From Macrosoma leucophasiata (Eukaryota; Arthropoda; Insecta; Lepidoptera; Hedylidae), in contig JAWQUS010000017.1 of NCBI GenBank assembly GCA_036365455.1, positions 10,106,001 to 10,170,000 on the forward strand: a DNA stretch of 64,000 nucleotides, given 5' to 3'. The position numbers and the translations under genes are program-made. Each line of letters opens with the position of its first letter. Position 1 is the stretch's first letter. Positions 11,240-20,951 of the stretch are shown here, piece by piece. The notes below the pieces were generated by a model. The model worked only from the letters and a program-made list of their open reading frames with translations, was not told the origin of the DNA and did no database searches.

Positions 11240-12715
11240 ATATATCAAACATTACTTATGTACCATATTCCTTTTAAATTGCCTTATTTGTCACAAATAT
11301 TAACGTCCATTAAAGCTAACAATAATATGATAAAGCCCAACAACAATCCTGTCATAGTATAAATGCAATGAGTTGGATCTGATCGTACGCCAGGCACGTA
11401 CATACACGTCGTGTCAGTTGTCCGGTTGTCCGGACCACTCCGCAAACTATGCCCATTAGGGTAATTGTGCATTGCATCCGATAATATTATCTCAATGTTT
11501 CGTCTGAATTGTCGCTATCTGTTTGATTAAATTTAGCAGTATTGAAATCGATTTTGACGAAGACGCATATGCTTTACAGAATATTGGTTATGTAATTTAT
11601 AAAAGCAACGTGCACTGCAAAGTGGTTTTCTACTTATCGTCCTCTTAAAGTTACTAAAACGCTACGATTTAAATTCTGATAAAACTCCTGCAGTAAAATA
11701 AATAAAATCAGTTGGAGCTGATCACACAGATAAAATAAAATATTGATTGAAGCCAAAATAAAATATTGATTGAAATATTGACCTCCACGTTGTATCAGTT
11801 GTTCGGATAACTATATCTATTAGGGTGATTGTGCAACCGTCCGATGTTAATATTATCCCAATAAATGGACGGAATTATCATGAATGTCACTTATTTAGGG
11901 TTTTGTGCATTTTGTCTGACAGTATTGTCTGAATTTGAACTGAACTTGGATATCATTACTGAAGACTGAGGGAGTAGGTTGAACATGTACACAACACAGG
12001 TGAATTACCAAAATCCGTACTGTGTTATGATAACAACATTGATCAACTAACCAGTATCGATTATTTTAGAGAATTTATTTTGAAAATATTTTGTTTATCC
12101 GGTTTCAGGTTGTTCAGACAACAAGCTATATCCATTAGAGTTATTGTACATTGCGTCCGATAGTATTTTCTATATTATTATAATGTTTATTTAACTGCTT
12201 GCTTGATTTTTTACTGATAACTGAACTTAGCACAGTTAGGGATTGTCTTATACATTTACAAGGTATTCACTATTGGAATTTCCTTGTATGAGTACTTGTA
12301 ACCCTACAATAATAACTTGAATTGTGTCACATCATAACTTATAAACTTATTTTATTTTATACAAAAATCTGAAACAGTGCTCAATCACCCGTAAGTCATC
12401 TAGCCCGGTCCCGCGTACGTGAATTGATTCTGTCTATTAATAATACATTTCTATACAGCCGTTAACTTATATTGTCATGGGATAATAATTGCTGGGGTCC
12501 TCCGGCGAAACTAATGGGTCTGTCAGACGATTAAATAAGTTGGCAATTTAGTGTGTGTTGTCTGAAAGTGTTTTGGGCCTATGATAGCAAATCGATTAAT
12601 CAGAGATTAGTTACCAATAGTAGATCATTACATCGATCTGTTAAGTTAGAACTAATACAGTTTCAAGGCTCTAATAATTTCAGTAAGTAATTTTTAGGAG
12701 GTAAAGGCGTCGGAC
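11240..12715. other. Unmarked AT-rich DNA
   Basis: Short loosely repeated phrases (CGGTTGTCCGGA, GTTGTTCGGATAAC, GTTGTTCAGACAAC followed by ATTAGGGTAATTGTGCA-like text) recur near 11420-11470, 11795-11845 and 12108-12160, suggesting a decayed local repeat. No coding frame was accepted. Confidence 0.35.
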
Positions 12716-12866
12716 GTGATTTTCCCATCACCCTCTAGTGAAGAAGTCTTCCAGTAGTGCAGTCAGTCAACCAAACAATGGCATAATAAAGTGGGATGGG
12801 CAGCAGCGTCCATCGATAAAACTACTGCGATCGCCAATCCGCCTGCCAAACGAGGCGATTATGACG
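12716..12866 (+). repeat. Fragment of a dispersed moth repeat
   Basis: CAGCAGCGTCCATCG ... ACTACTGCGATCGCCAATCC, then GCCTGCCAAACGAGGCG. The end block recurs at 23765-23812 (ACTGCGAATGCCAATCCGCA, TGCCAAGCGTGGCGG). Confidence 0.45.
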
Positions 12867-12939
12867 TAGGTTCATGGTACCAGCTGATTATTAATTTCGA
12901 AGCAATTGTGGATTTTCCTTTCATTTAGATACATCGTAT

Positions 12940-13155
12940 TAATATTATAAATGCGAAAGTTTGTGTTTGTTTGCTCGTTACTTCTACACGCAAAAACTAC
13001 TAAACCGATTTTTATGAAATTTGGCACACACATAAAATAGTTTTTATCCCAAAAACATGTTACTGTGGGATGCCATGGGATGATTTGATGATTTTCCACA
13101 GGTTACGCAAAAAACGACCTACGCGTGGGCGGAGCCGCGGGGAACAGTTAGTCAT
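12940..13155 (+). repeat. Dispersed repeat G copy
   Basis: TATTATAAATGCGAAAGTTT starts it, ACTAAACCGATTTTTATGAA and ATGAAATTTGGCAC lie inside, and GTGGGCGGAGCCGCGGGGAA closes it. It has no frame and no target duplication that I can define. Confidence 0.65.
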
Positions 13156-13278
13156 AACTATAATATGTTAGGAACTAATTACACTCATTCAGTTCTATTC
13201 AGAGATGCGCTTGCATCTGAAGCTAATTTCCGCATGCATTCAATTAAAAAGAACAGGCGTAAAATGAGGATGAGTTAG

Positions 13279-13437
13279 TTTTGCCACTAAATAGTAGTGT
13301 TCAGCACTATCGTGTTCCGGTAATGTACGGCCCTATCATTTCCGGACCAGAGGCATAACACCTTAGGTCTCAGAAGTGGTAACACATCTGCATTTTGACC
13401 TCTGGTCTTAGTGTGCCATTTTCATTACATAAAAAAA
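13279..13437 (+). repeat. SINE C, internal/3' portion with deletion
   Basis: Runs from TTTGCCACTAAATAGTAGTG to TTTTCATTACATAAAAAAA. The CTGCAGTCATCACTTAACAT block is deleted between TGGTCTTAGTGT and GCCATTTTC. Confidence 0.75.
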
Positions 13438-14206
13438 TGTTGTTTCTGCGCATGTTGACGATTTCACCTTTCTCGCTTTTATACATTTAAATTCGACAGC
13501 ATTTAGGGTTTTATGTGGACTGTTTTCGTCAAACTCTTCAAATGTATGTAATAGAGTTGACTTGCAAAATGCTCACTACAAAATACTCACTTTTGGGGGC
13601 ATCTTTAGATAGGTCATACGAAAATAAACGATTTTTGGATACGTAAACGTTTGTGGTAAAAGCAAAATATAACTTCAAAAAAAATTAAGATACTTAAAAA
13701 AAAACAGTTTTCAGAAAGTTGAATATTGTAAATATAACTTGATATAATTTTAAGCAAAGCACGCGACACTTTTTATTTTTATCTCATCATTTTATTATAA
13801 TTATATATTATTATGTCATCCATTGATGAAACCTCGATTAATAAATTGAAGGAAATAATGTGCATGTATCTTCACGCTAAGTCCCTTACGAGGTAGAAGT
13901 GTATATATGAGAAGAAAAGCTATTTTCTGGAAACTATTTCTAGTTTTATATAGATGACATATAAAACTAGAAATAGTTATTAATAATAAAAATATAAACA
14001 GGAAGGAAAACCTGTAAGAAGCTTACGGTATTCATGATAAGATATGCCATTCGATAATTATTCGGAATTTTGTGAAAGCGAGTACGACTTGCCCTTGGCC
14101 AGTTTTTTCAAATATGACCGAACAATAATACAATCCATTGTCACAATACCAAAACAATAAAAAAAGAATTGATTAAATAAGGCTTTGGTAATTTCTACTT
14201 CAGATG
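13438..14206. other. AT-rich DNA with one hairpin
   Basis: Nothing but the palindrome at 13932-13978 stands out. Confidence 0.4.
13932..13978. repeat. Hairpin: perfect 20-bp arms, 7-nt loop
   Basis: AACTATTTCTAGTTTTATAT (13932-13951), loop AGATGAC, then the exact reverse complement (13959-13978). Confidence 0.85.
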
Positions 14207-14297
14207 CAAAACATCTGCATTTTGACCTCTGTTCATTGTGTAGATGTTTAGCGGCTCTAATAAGCTGCACTAGTCATTTAATCATAAATGTGAACTT
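14207..14297 (+). repeat. SINE C 3' fragment
   Basis: CATCTGCATTTTGACCTCTG, then a degenerate AGCTGCACTAGTCATTTAAT and AATGTGAACTT match the 3' third of SINE C. Confidence 0.6.
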
Positions 14298-15012
14298 ATT
14301 TGACACCTAAATAACGTAAAGACAAAATATATACAAAGAAATTACATAACATAAGAAGGCAATTCTCTGAACATACAAGATAAATTCTAATAATATAATG
14401 CTAGTTTACTCGTACATTCATGTATTTAGGTCTTCAAAACCTAATGAAACATTAGAATCTTACAAGTAGGTACATATCAACAACATTATACACAGAGCAA
14501 GAAACTCCGACTAAAACTTATCTCATTAAGCTACGTGCTCTCAATGATACCCGTTAACACACAAATACGACGCTCCAATAAATAAGCAAATGTTACGATG
14601 CCATTAGCGGGTTTTATTTTATTTACACACCTCAAGTATTCTCAAATAGGCGTATAAAGTGTGGGAATTACCAGTCGGGAGCTATGTCGTGAAGAAGAGC
14701 GATAAATAAGACAGGTCTTATGTTACGTGCGCCCCGGTTTACAGACCGCCTACGGATATGGCAAGTAAATTAAATAAAACCCATTGAAGTTTCGATTTTG
14801 TTGCTCTATTTTTATGTGCTCGTCAATTTGTTGGTTCACTTTTATAGAACAATAGCTGTCTTTGCAAATTTAGCATGCAATTTTTTAAAATTTTATTTCC
14901 GGACAAACCTTGTTTTTATAATTATGAACACATACTCGTAAAAGAAGAAATTATCCAATTTTGTACAGTCCTTTGGAAGTGATACGCGTATACATACTTT
15001 AGAGTTTAAAGC
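14298..15012. other. Unmarked DNA
   Basis: AT-rich, without accepted frames. ATTACCAGTCGGGAGCTATG followed by GTCGTGAAGAAGAG (14668-14705) recurs degenerately at 16000-16035 (TTATCAGTCGGCAGCTATGT, TTGTAAAGAAGAGAGG), a small unexplained repeat. Confidence 0.4.
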
Positions 15013-15405
15013 ACAATAATAATAATAGTAATGATGATCGACATCACCGTCCCGCATGTTGAGAATCTCGTGAAGGCCGAAAAAGATAAGGAAATTAAAT
15101 ATCTTGATCTTGCTCACGAGGTTGTCGCCATGTGGGATGTGGTTTCGGCTATCATTGTGCCGATAGTCGTATCGGTGAACGGGCTGATTGCGAAGAGCCT
15201 CGACCAACATCTCAAGAGGTTCTCGCTAGGTAGATGGATCAAGGGTCTGATACAGAAAGCAGTACTCCTCGGCACGGCACGCATAGTGAGGAGGTTCCTG
15301 TCTCTGTCCCTAACCACCGGCAGTTTGGACCCTGCTCCCGCTGCCGGCGGCACACTATTTTGTTTTATGTATATTTGTTGTTTTTTTTTTCACATATATA
15401 TATAA
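15013..15405 (+). pseudogene. C-terminal fragment of a non-LTR retrotransposon ORF
   Basis: The frame from 15031 reads MIDITVPHVENL, KYLDLAHEVVAMW, VVPIV-like IIVPIVVSVNGLIAKSL and QKAVLLGTARIVRRFLS. From family knowledge this IDI.VP..N / MW / IVPIV / LGTARIVR order is the very C-terminus of a class of animal non-LTR polyproteins, but I cannot name the clade safely. The fragment has no reverse transcriptase, starts beside an AAT-rich stretch and runs on in frame into T-rich DNA after PAPAAGG, so the last 20 codons are probably not original. GC content is clearly higher than in the flanks. It is a 5'-truncated copy. Confidence 0.65.
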
Positions 15406-15436
15406 AAAAATAATTAATAAGTCTCATGAATAAATA

Positions 15437-15806
15437 AGTGGAATAATAATGGCAACCCATTATACGTCCCACTGCTGGGCACGAGTCTCTCCCCTTTTTG
15501 GGGGGAGGCCTGGAGCTTAGTCCACCACGCTGCTCCAATGCGGGTTGGTGGAGATAAGGGTTAGTGGCCAACCCGTTGTCGGATATTTTCAAACCGCCTA
15601 TAAAGCCTCCGACAAGGTTTAACGACTGCTATCTATCGATAGCAACCGGGACCGACGCCTTAACGTGCCCTCCGAAGCACAGAAACGCGCATTATAATTT
15701 GCCACTAGCGGTCACCCATCACACACCCGACCGCGCCTGTATCGCTTAACCGAGTAGATCGCTTCCGATCTACACCAGCCGCTGAGCCATGCGCGCTTCG
15801 TCGTCT
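15437..15806 (-). mobile_element. SINE E with 5S-rRNA-like promoter head, copy 1
   Basis: On the minus strand the head (15775-15701) carries GTTAAGC and GATGGGTGACCGC in the order and spacing of the box A and box C region of animal 5S rRNA. A GC-rich body follows, then a 3' part with CCCAGCAGTGGGACG and an ATT-repeat end at 15437-15450. A close second copy lies at 25465-25822. The short Pro/Arg-rich frames on the plus strand are shadows. The 5S origin is inferred from motif similarity. Confidence 0.65.
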
Positions 15807-16092
15807 AAAGCATACAAGAGTATATTTTAGACGCCCAATCGCTTATTAGTGAGTAATTAGCGAGATTTCCGAGATCTTTTAAAAATTGTTATAGGTTCTT
15901 ATGCAATGTTTAAGATTAATTGGATTTGTTTTTTTTTAATGTCATAGAATTAAATATATTGGTAAAATCATTTCTGGAATAACTGAATTATGACTTAGAA
16001 TTATCAGTCGGCAGCTATGTTGTAAAGAAGAGAGGTAAATAAAATAGTCCTTATGTTGCAATGGCCTTATGTGACCTCTTATTTTTATTCTT
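15807..16092. other. Unmarked DNA
   Basis: AT-rich, with only the small repeat at 16000-16035 shared with 14668-14705. Confidence 0.35.
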
Positions 16093-16221
16093 TATTTAAT
16101 GGAAGTGGCATACAAGCATTCAGTTCACATTGATGTTAAGTGATGACTGCAGCCTATAGACACTTACACGAAGACCAAGGTCATAATGCAGATGCGTTAC
16201 CACTCCTGAGGCCTAAGGTGT
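16093..16221 (-). repeat. SINE C 3' half
   Basis: On the minus strand it runs from ATAACACCTTAGGCCTCAGG to the CCACTTCCATT end. Its upstream part was replaced or pushed off by the AAT repeat and LINE at 16222. Confidence 0.75.
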
Positions 16222-17022
16222 TATAATAATAATAATAATAATAAGGGGGCAGAGCAGCTTGTGGCGAGCTGTTGGTGAGTAGCGACACCACCCCCTACCA
16301 TCATCTCGAGTTCCTCCGAGAGAACTGGGCTCCGCCTCGTCCGCCACACAGAGGTACGGCCGGACAGAGCATCAGGTCTCTCACCTCTGGCTTGCCTTCA
16401 TTGGCCGGTCAGAGTGGGGCGCTAGAGGTATGGCATTTGCAGAAATTTAGATAATAGGCTGTTGTCTAAATTTCTGAAAGAGCCATACACTCGGGGGTGA
16501 AAGTGTCTAAAGGCATAATAGCGGGGAAGCCCGCTCCGAGCTCGAGATTACTCGCTCGTGATGGTGAATCCGGGGCCACACCTCTCGACACCCCCAGCCT
16601 CTCTCAACAGTGTTGCCCCCTGTCGACCATCGGGTTGGCTGTTTGGGGGGCCCACCAAGGAGAGGCGAGTCACCACCTGCCTAAAGTAGGATTCGATAAT
16701 GTGAGATGTTGAATATAGGCAGGTGCCGGATCTCACTCCATAGGCCCAGCCAGCTAGTCCCCCCAGTTCACCCACATAGCCCAAAGTTTGGCAAATCACT
16801 TTTCATTACAATAGTCCCATTATATTCTGCGGGGTCTGTCTGTGTCTGTATTAACTATTGATGCAGTCAGAGAGAGGTCCCGCCGAATATAACCCATTAC
16901 AAAGTAGATCAAAATTCTCGAAAGGGCCTCTACGTGTTGGACCCCCCATGTCCCCGCGCAAGCCTGACAAAGGTCCGGGGTTCAAATTGGACCCCGTGCT
17001 GACGAGAGACATAATAATAATG
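16222..17022 (+). mobile_element. 3' region of a (TAA)n-tailed LINE
   Basis: A GC-rich 780-bp block lies between AAT repeats (16222-16244) and a CATAATAATAAT end (17010-17022). The last 120 bases (AGATCAAAATTCTC, CTACGTGTTGG, GCAAGCCTGACAAAGGTC, GCTGACGA) recur at 63223-63748 with the same TAA-type end. Simple TAA tails are typical of the I clade of non-LTR elements, but no diagnostic protein is visible, so the clade is a guess. A hairpin sits at 16429-16487. Confidence 0.55.
16429..16487. repeat. Interrupted hairpin inside the LINE tail
   Basis: CAGAAATTTAGATA (16440-16453) pairs with 16463-16476 (one mismatch), and the outer TATGGC (16429-16434) pairs with GCCATA (16482-16487). Confidence 0.7.
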
Positions 17023-17403
17023 TATTTATTTGCTTATTACAGTTTACAATTATACAGTAAACACAGTTGTACATAAGATAGCGTTAGTGCATATTTCGTC
17101 AATTTCATGTGTGTCGCAACTAGAACTTTTGCTAAGTTATGGAATAACTTGTATTAAAAGCGCTAGTCCCAACCCTTGATACAAGACACATATTGTTGCA
17201 ATTATACAGACATACAATGGCGAGCGTAGACTGCGGCGATCTATGGTTTGTAAACAAAGAAAAAAATGTATAAAAATAAAAATCCAGAACAAATTAATCA
17301 AAATTAAGTACTTTCTTGAGTTCCTTTTGAAAACAAAAAAAGAGTAGGTACCTAATTATACAAAGAAAAATGAAGAACTAAAAATAAATAGGGCTTAGCT
17401 AAA

Positions 17404-17439
17404 TTTGAGTGAAACAATGCGAGCGTGTGCGTGTGTGTA

Positions 17440-17505
<66 letters not shown>

Positions 17506-17560
17506 TTGGTGTGTGTGTGTGTATGTGCGTGTGTGTGTGTGTGTGTGTAACTGTTTGTGT
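17404..17560. repeat. (GT)n microsatellite in the LINE 3' UTR
   Basis: About 130 bases of near-pure GT on the plus strand, with a few TTG and AT interruptions. The frame giving a poly-Cys/Val peptide here is a repeat artefact. The related LINE at 52 kb carries a CA-rich tract in the equivalent place. Confidence 0.9.
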
Positions 17561-17622
17561 GGTTTGAGTGTTAACTTTTTGCCTTTTTGCGACTGTATGT
17601 GCGTTTATGGTGAAGTGGATAG

Positions 17623-20595
17623 TTAAGATATTAGTTGTTCTGTATTTAGGTAATTCAATTTTAGGAGCCAGTCTGTGACGGTTTTTTTGAGAGGATTGGG
17701 AGTTAAGGAGTAAATATTAAGGTGTTTGTTTATTTTATTATATAAGTGTGGCCCTTGATAGCAGATAAATCTTTTGGCAAATGAATTATTAACTTTGCAT
17801 GGATAACAAGCTTTGTCTTTGCGGCGTTTATTGAGTTCTACGTATGGGGTATAGTGATGTTGTAAAAGAATAGTATTTAAAATGAATAGTTGCCTGACTG
17901 AAAGTACTTCACAGCTCTTATATAATTCTTCAGTCGGAGTGCGGATAGGACGTCTAGTAGCGACTTTCAATACTGCTCTTTGTGCCCTCTCTAGTTTTAA
18001 GAGTACAGTTTTTGGAGCGCCGCCCCATACAGGTACACAGTACGTCAAAAGTGACTGACAAAGTGCAAAGTAAACGGTCTTTATTATCCTAGAGTCAGCC
18101 ACGTCACGAAGAGATTTGAAGACGTAAATTAGTTTTCTAGTCCTAGAGGTAAGTAAGTTAATGTGTGGTGTGAAACTAAGATTGTCATCTAGAGTGACTC
18201 CGAGATATATTATGCTCTGAACACGTTCAAGACAAGGACAAGCACATAATGTGACATTATCACGTAGGCAAGTATGGGCTATTATACTATGATATTCGGG
18301 AGGTTGTGTAGATTGGCGTATTGTAAAAGTAAGTATTTTTGTTTTGTCCGTGTTTAGTGTAAGTAGGTGATTATTTAGCCACTTTGTAACTCTATTCAGA
18401 CCTCGCTGAGCGGTGGCAAATGTATCATGCCAAGTATCACCAAAAAAGGTTAGGACAGTGTCATCTGCATATGAAATTATTTGCCCATGTTCCAGTTCAA
18501 GGTCACACAATTGATTAACATAGACCAGAAAGAGCGTTGGACCAATCACGCTTCCCTGAGGGATTCCTACCGATACGGGCAGTTCACTGCTGATGTAGTT
18601 TTTTAATTTTACACTTTGTGTCCTGTTAGAGAGGTAATCGATAAAAATATTCAATGGTTGACCGCGGACACCGAGCTCTTCAAGTTTTGTTACAAGGGTG
18701 GGAATAGGTACAGTGTCGAATGCTTTTTTCAAATCTAGAAAAATAGAGAGCACCCGACGTTTTTTGTCGAGGTGTTTAACGATATGGTTTGTTAAATTTA
18801 TAACAGCATCATTCGTTGATTTATTTCGCCTAAATCCAAATTGGTTCTTCGATAAGAGTGATTTATCTTCTAAATAGTTCAAAAGTCTTTTATTAATAAT
18901 TCGTTCTAGAATTTTAGAGATTGCTGGTAAAACTGCTATCGGGCGGTAATTGTTCATACACTTTTTATTACCTACCTTGTATATAGGATGGATAATAGCC
19001 CTTTTTAGGTAAGTTGGGAATTTGCCTGTATTTAGACAGAGATTAAAGACATAAGTAAGTAGTGGGACGAGCAATTTTTGATAACGTTTCAGAAATCTGT
19101 TAGAAATATTGTCCCAACCTGTTGCCGATTCATTTTTTAGTGACATAATCAAAGTTTCAATTTCCTCTTCGTCAGCATCCAAGGTAACAAACGATTGAAC
19201 AGGGGAATGGAAGGAATTTGGTTTTGAAGCTAAGTTTTGTTGATCAGCACTTGTGGCAATGTTTTTTATAAGATTTGATCCAATATTTGTGAAAAAATCG
19301 TTTACAGTATTTACAGATTGTTGAGGTGAATCTTCAATTGTTAGAAGCTCTTCACTGGGCATGTTAATACTAGTTGAATGCGTTATTTTTTTAATTACTC
19401 GCCAAAGTTTTTTGTTATCGTTTGCGGCTGCTCTTACCTCTGCTCGTTCATAGTCTCTTTTCAGTTTTTTAATTATTTTAGTGCAAAAGTTACGATATCT
19501 TTTATAAGTTATCTCTAAAACATGATTATTGGATTGCAATCTAAGCTTATTGTGCATTTTATCTCTGTTACGTAAACAGCGTAGAAGTCCTCTTGTCATC
19601 AATGGTTTAAGTAACCGATGATGACTTGGAAGCTTAATTATTGTTGTACAAGGACTTATAAGGGTGATTAGTGTGTCAACCAGGTATGTAACTGCGTCAT
19701 TTGCCTCGTAATATTGATAAATTTGAGAAAAATCAGTTTTGTTCATTTGGATGTCGAGTAAGTTGTAGTTGATTTTAGTATTGAAATTGTTCTTAGTTTT
19801 TGGTAGATTATTTTGTTTGAGACAAAGGAGTATAGCTCTATGGTCAGTAACGGAGGAGCTTAAAACTATTGTGAGTGCTGTCAAGTTCGATTTGAGCATC
19901 ACATGGTCTAAACAAGAACTGTTTCGGGTCGGATAATGATGCGCAGATAGCATACCATGGTAAGCTAAGAGGTCAAGGTAATCAGAAATCTGGTTAGAGC
20001 TTGATGAATTTGTAATATCCAAGTTGATATCTCCGATGATAGCTATGTTTTTATAGGAGGATAGTTTCGCCAAAAGTAAATTTAATGATTGTAGGAAATT
20101 TCTGATATCTCCAAAAGATGGTGAGCGGTAAACACAAATGAATGCCTTATCATTACCAATTTTGACAACAAGGCAACTCGCATCCATAAATTCGGGTTCT
20201 TCAACCGAATAGATTTCTACGTTTTTTACATAAACGACGACGCCATCATTCTGATTTATTAGTTTTCTTGTGTAATAATGACAATAGTTATCGATAATAG
20301 GGATATTCGAATTACATTTAAGCCAACATTCTGTGAGTATTACAATTTCGTAGTCTAAATTGGTTCTATGTAAAAGAGCAAGAAAAGAATCAAAGTTTGC
20401 ATTTATAGATCTGATATTTTGGCAGATTATCTTTAACTGATGAACCGGATCGTTGAGATATGAGCAACATTCTTCAGGAGTAGAAATTACCGAATTAGAG
20501 ATCGAAAGCTCATCAATGTTATTAAAAATATCAGTTATCTTGCCCTCCTTAACAGAGTATATTTGGGTTGTATTATTAGGAGCATTTGTATAAAG
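17623..20595 (-). CDS. LINE ORF2: endonuclease-reverse transcriptase
   Basis: The protein nicks target DNA and copies its own RNA onto the nick (target-primed reverse transcription). The frame is open from 20595 to the stop at 17623, about 990 codons, although the first ATG (20187) lies inside the endonuclease. The upstream codons are needed because they supply LKIICQNIRSINANF and VILTECWL, the N-terminal endonuclease motifs with the catalytic Glu. Next come IAIIGDINLDI, SSCLDHVML and VTDHRAIL, completing that domain. The RT domain holds PIYKVGNKK..NYRPI, FLDLKKAFDTV, GIPQGSVIGP and the catalytic YADD (18461-18472). A C-terminal thumb region follows, with YLGVTLDDNL and WGGAPK. All key residues are present. 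How translation starts is unclear: an ATG-led frame at 20671-20535 overlaps in another phase, so one indel or an unusual start is possible. Confidence 0.9.
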   Translation of the reverse strand, partial: LYTNAPNNTTQIYSVKEGKITDIFNNIDELSISNSVISTPEECCSYLNDPVHQLKIICQNIRSINANFDSFLALLHRTNLDYEIVILTECWLKCNSNIPIIDNYCHYYTRKLINQNDGVVVYVKNVEIYSVEEPEFMDASCLVVKIGNDKAFICVYRSPSFGDIRNFLQSLNLLLAKLSSYKNIAIIGDINLDITNSSSSNQISDYLDLLAYHGMLSAHHYPTRNSSCLDHVMLKSNLTALTIVLSSSVTDHRAILLCLKQNNLPKTKNNFNTKINYNLLDIQMNKTDFSQIYQYYEANDAVTYLVDTLITLISPCTTIIKLPSHHRLLKPLMTRGLLRCLRNRDKMHNKLRLQSNNHVLEITYKRYRNFCTKIIKKLKRDYERAEVRAAANDNKKLWRVIKKITHSTSINMPSEELLTIEDSPQQSVNTVNDFFTNIGSNLIKNIATSADQQNLASKPNSFHSPVQSFVTLDADEEEIETLIMSLKNESATGWDNISNRFLKRYQKLLVPLLTYVFNLCLNTGKFPTYLKRAIIHPIYKVGNKKCMNNYRPIAVLPAISKILERIINKRLLNYLEDKSLLSKNQFGFRRNKSTNDAVINLTNHIVKHLDKKRRVLSIFLDLKKAFDTVPIPTLVTKLEELGVRGQPLNIFIDYLSNRTQSVKLKNYISSELPVSVGIPQGSVIGPTLFLVYVNQLCDLELEHGQIISYADDTVLTFFGDTWHDTFATAQRGLNRVTKWLNNHLLTLNTDKTKILTFTIRQSTQPPEYHSIIAHTCLRDNVTLCACPCLERVQSIIYLGVTLDDNLSFTPHINLLTSRTRKLIYVFKSLRDVADSRIIKTVYFALCQSLLTYCVPVWGGAPKTVLLKLERAQRAVLKVATRRPIRTPTEELYKSCEVLSVRQLFILNTILLQHHYTPYVELNKRRKDKACYPCKVNNSFAKRFICYQGPHLYNKINKHLNIYSLTPNPLKKTVTDWLLKLNYLNTEQLIS

Positions 20596-20951
20596 TTAAA
20601 AATTATTCTTATAGCATTATCTGTTAAAGGGGTGTCATTGAAATATTTAATTAAGTGCACCATAACAAATTCAAATCGAAAAAACAATATGTTGTGGGGG
20701 ATATACAGACCAAAGAGACAGGAATGTATGAAGGCTAGTAGTATACATTTGTGTGTAGGGTGAGTAAGAGAGTATGGTGTGAGTGGTACGCAAGATACGA
20801 GGTAATGCGAGATGTGTAAGTGTATGAGATGAATTATGTTGATAGCTTGCCTCATAAAACATATAATGAAGACATATTTGTAAAAAGATGAACTTATTAT
20901 GTAAATTAACCTTAGAATATATAAACGAGTTATTATATAGATGTAGACTAG
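20596..20951 (-). other. Gap between LINE ORF1 and ORF2
   Basis: A 356-nt stretch, CA- and CT-rich on the coding strand, with two overlapping low-complexity frames (His/Leu/Tyr/Thr-rich) that I do not accept as proteins. The start signal for ORF2 must lie here or inside ORF2. Confidence 0.6.

Noticed and set aside
15114..15353. 79-residue minus frame opposite the LINE fragment
   Set aside because: Shadow of the plus-strand LINE frame.
17405..17626. Cys/Val-rich 73-residue frame
   Set aside because: Pure product of the GT microsatellite.
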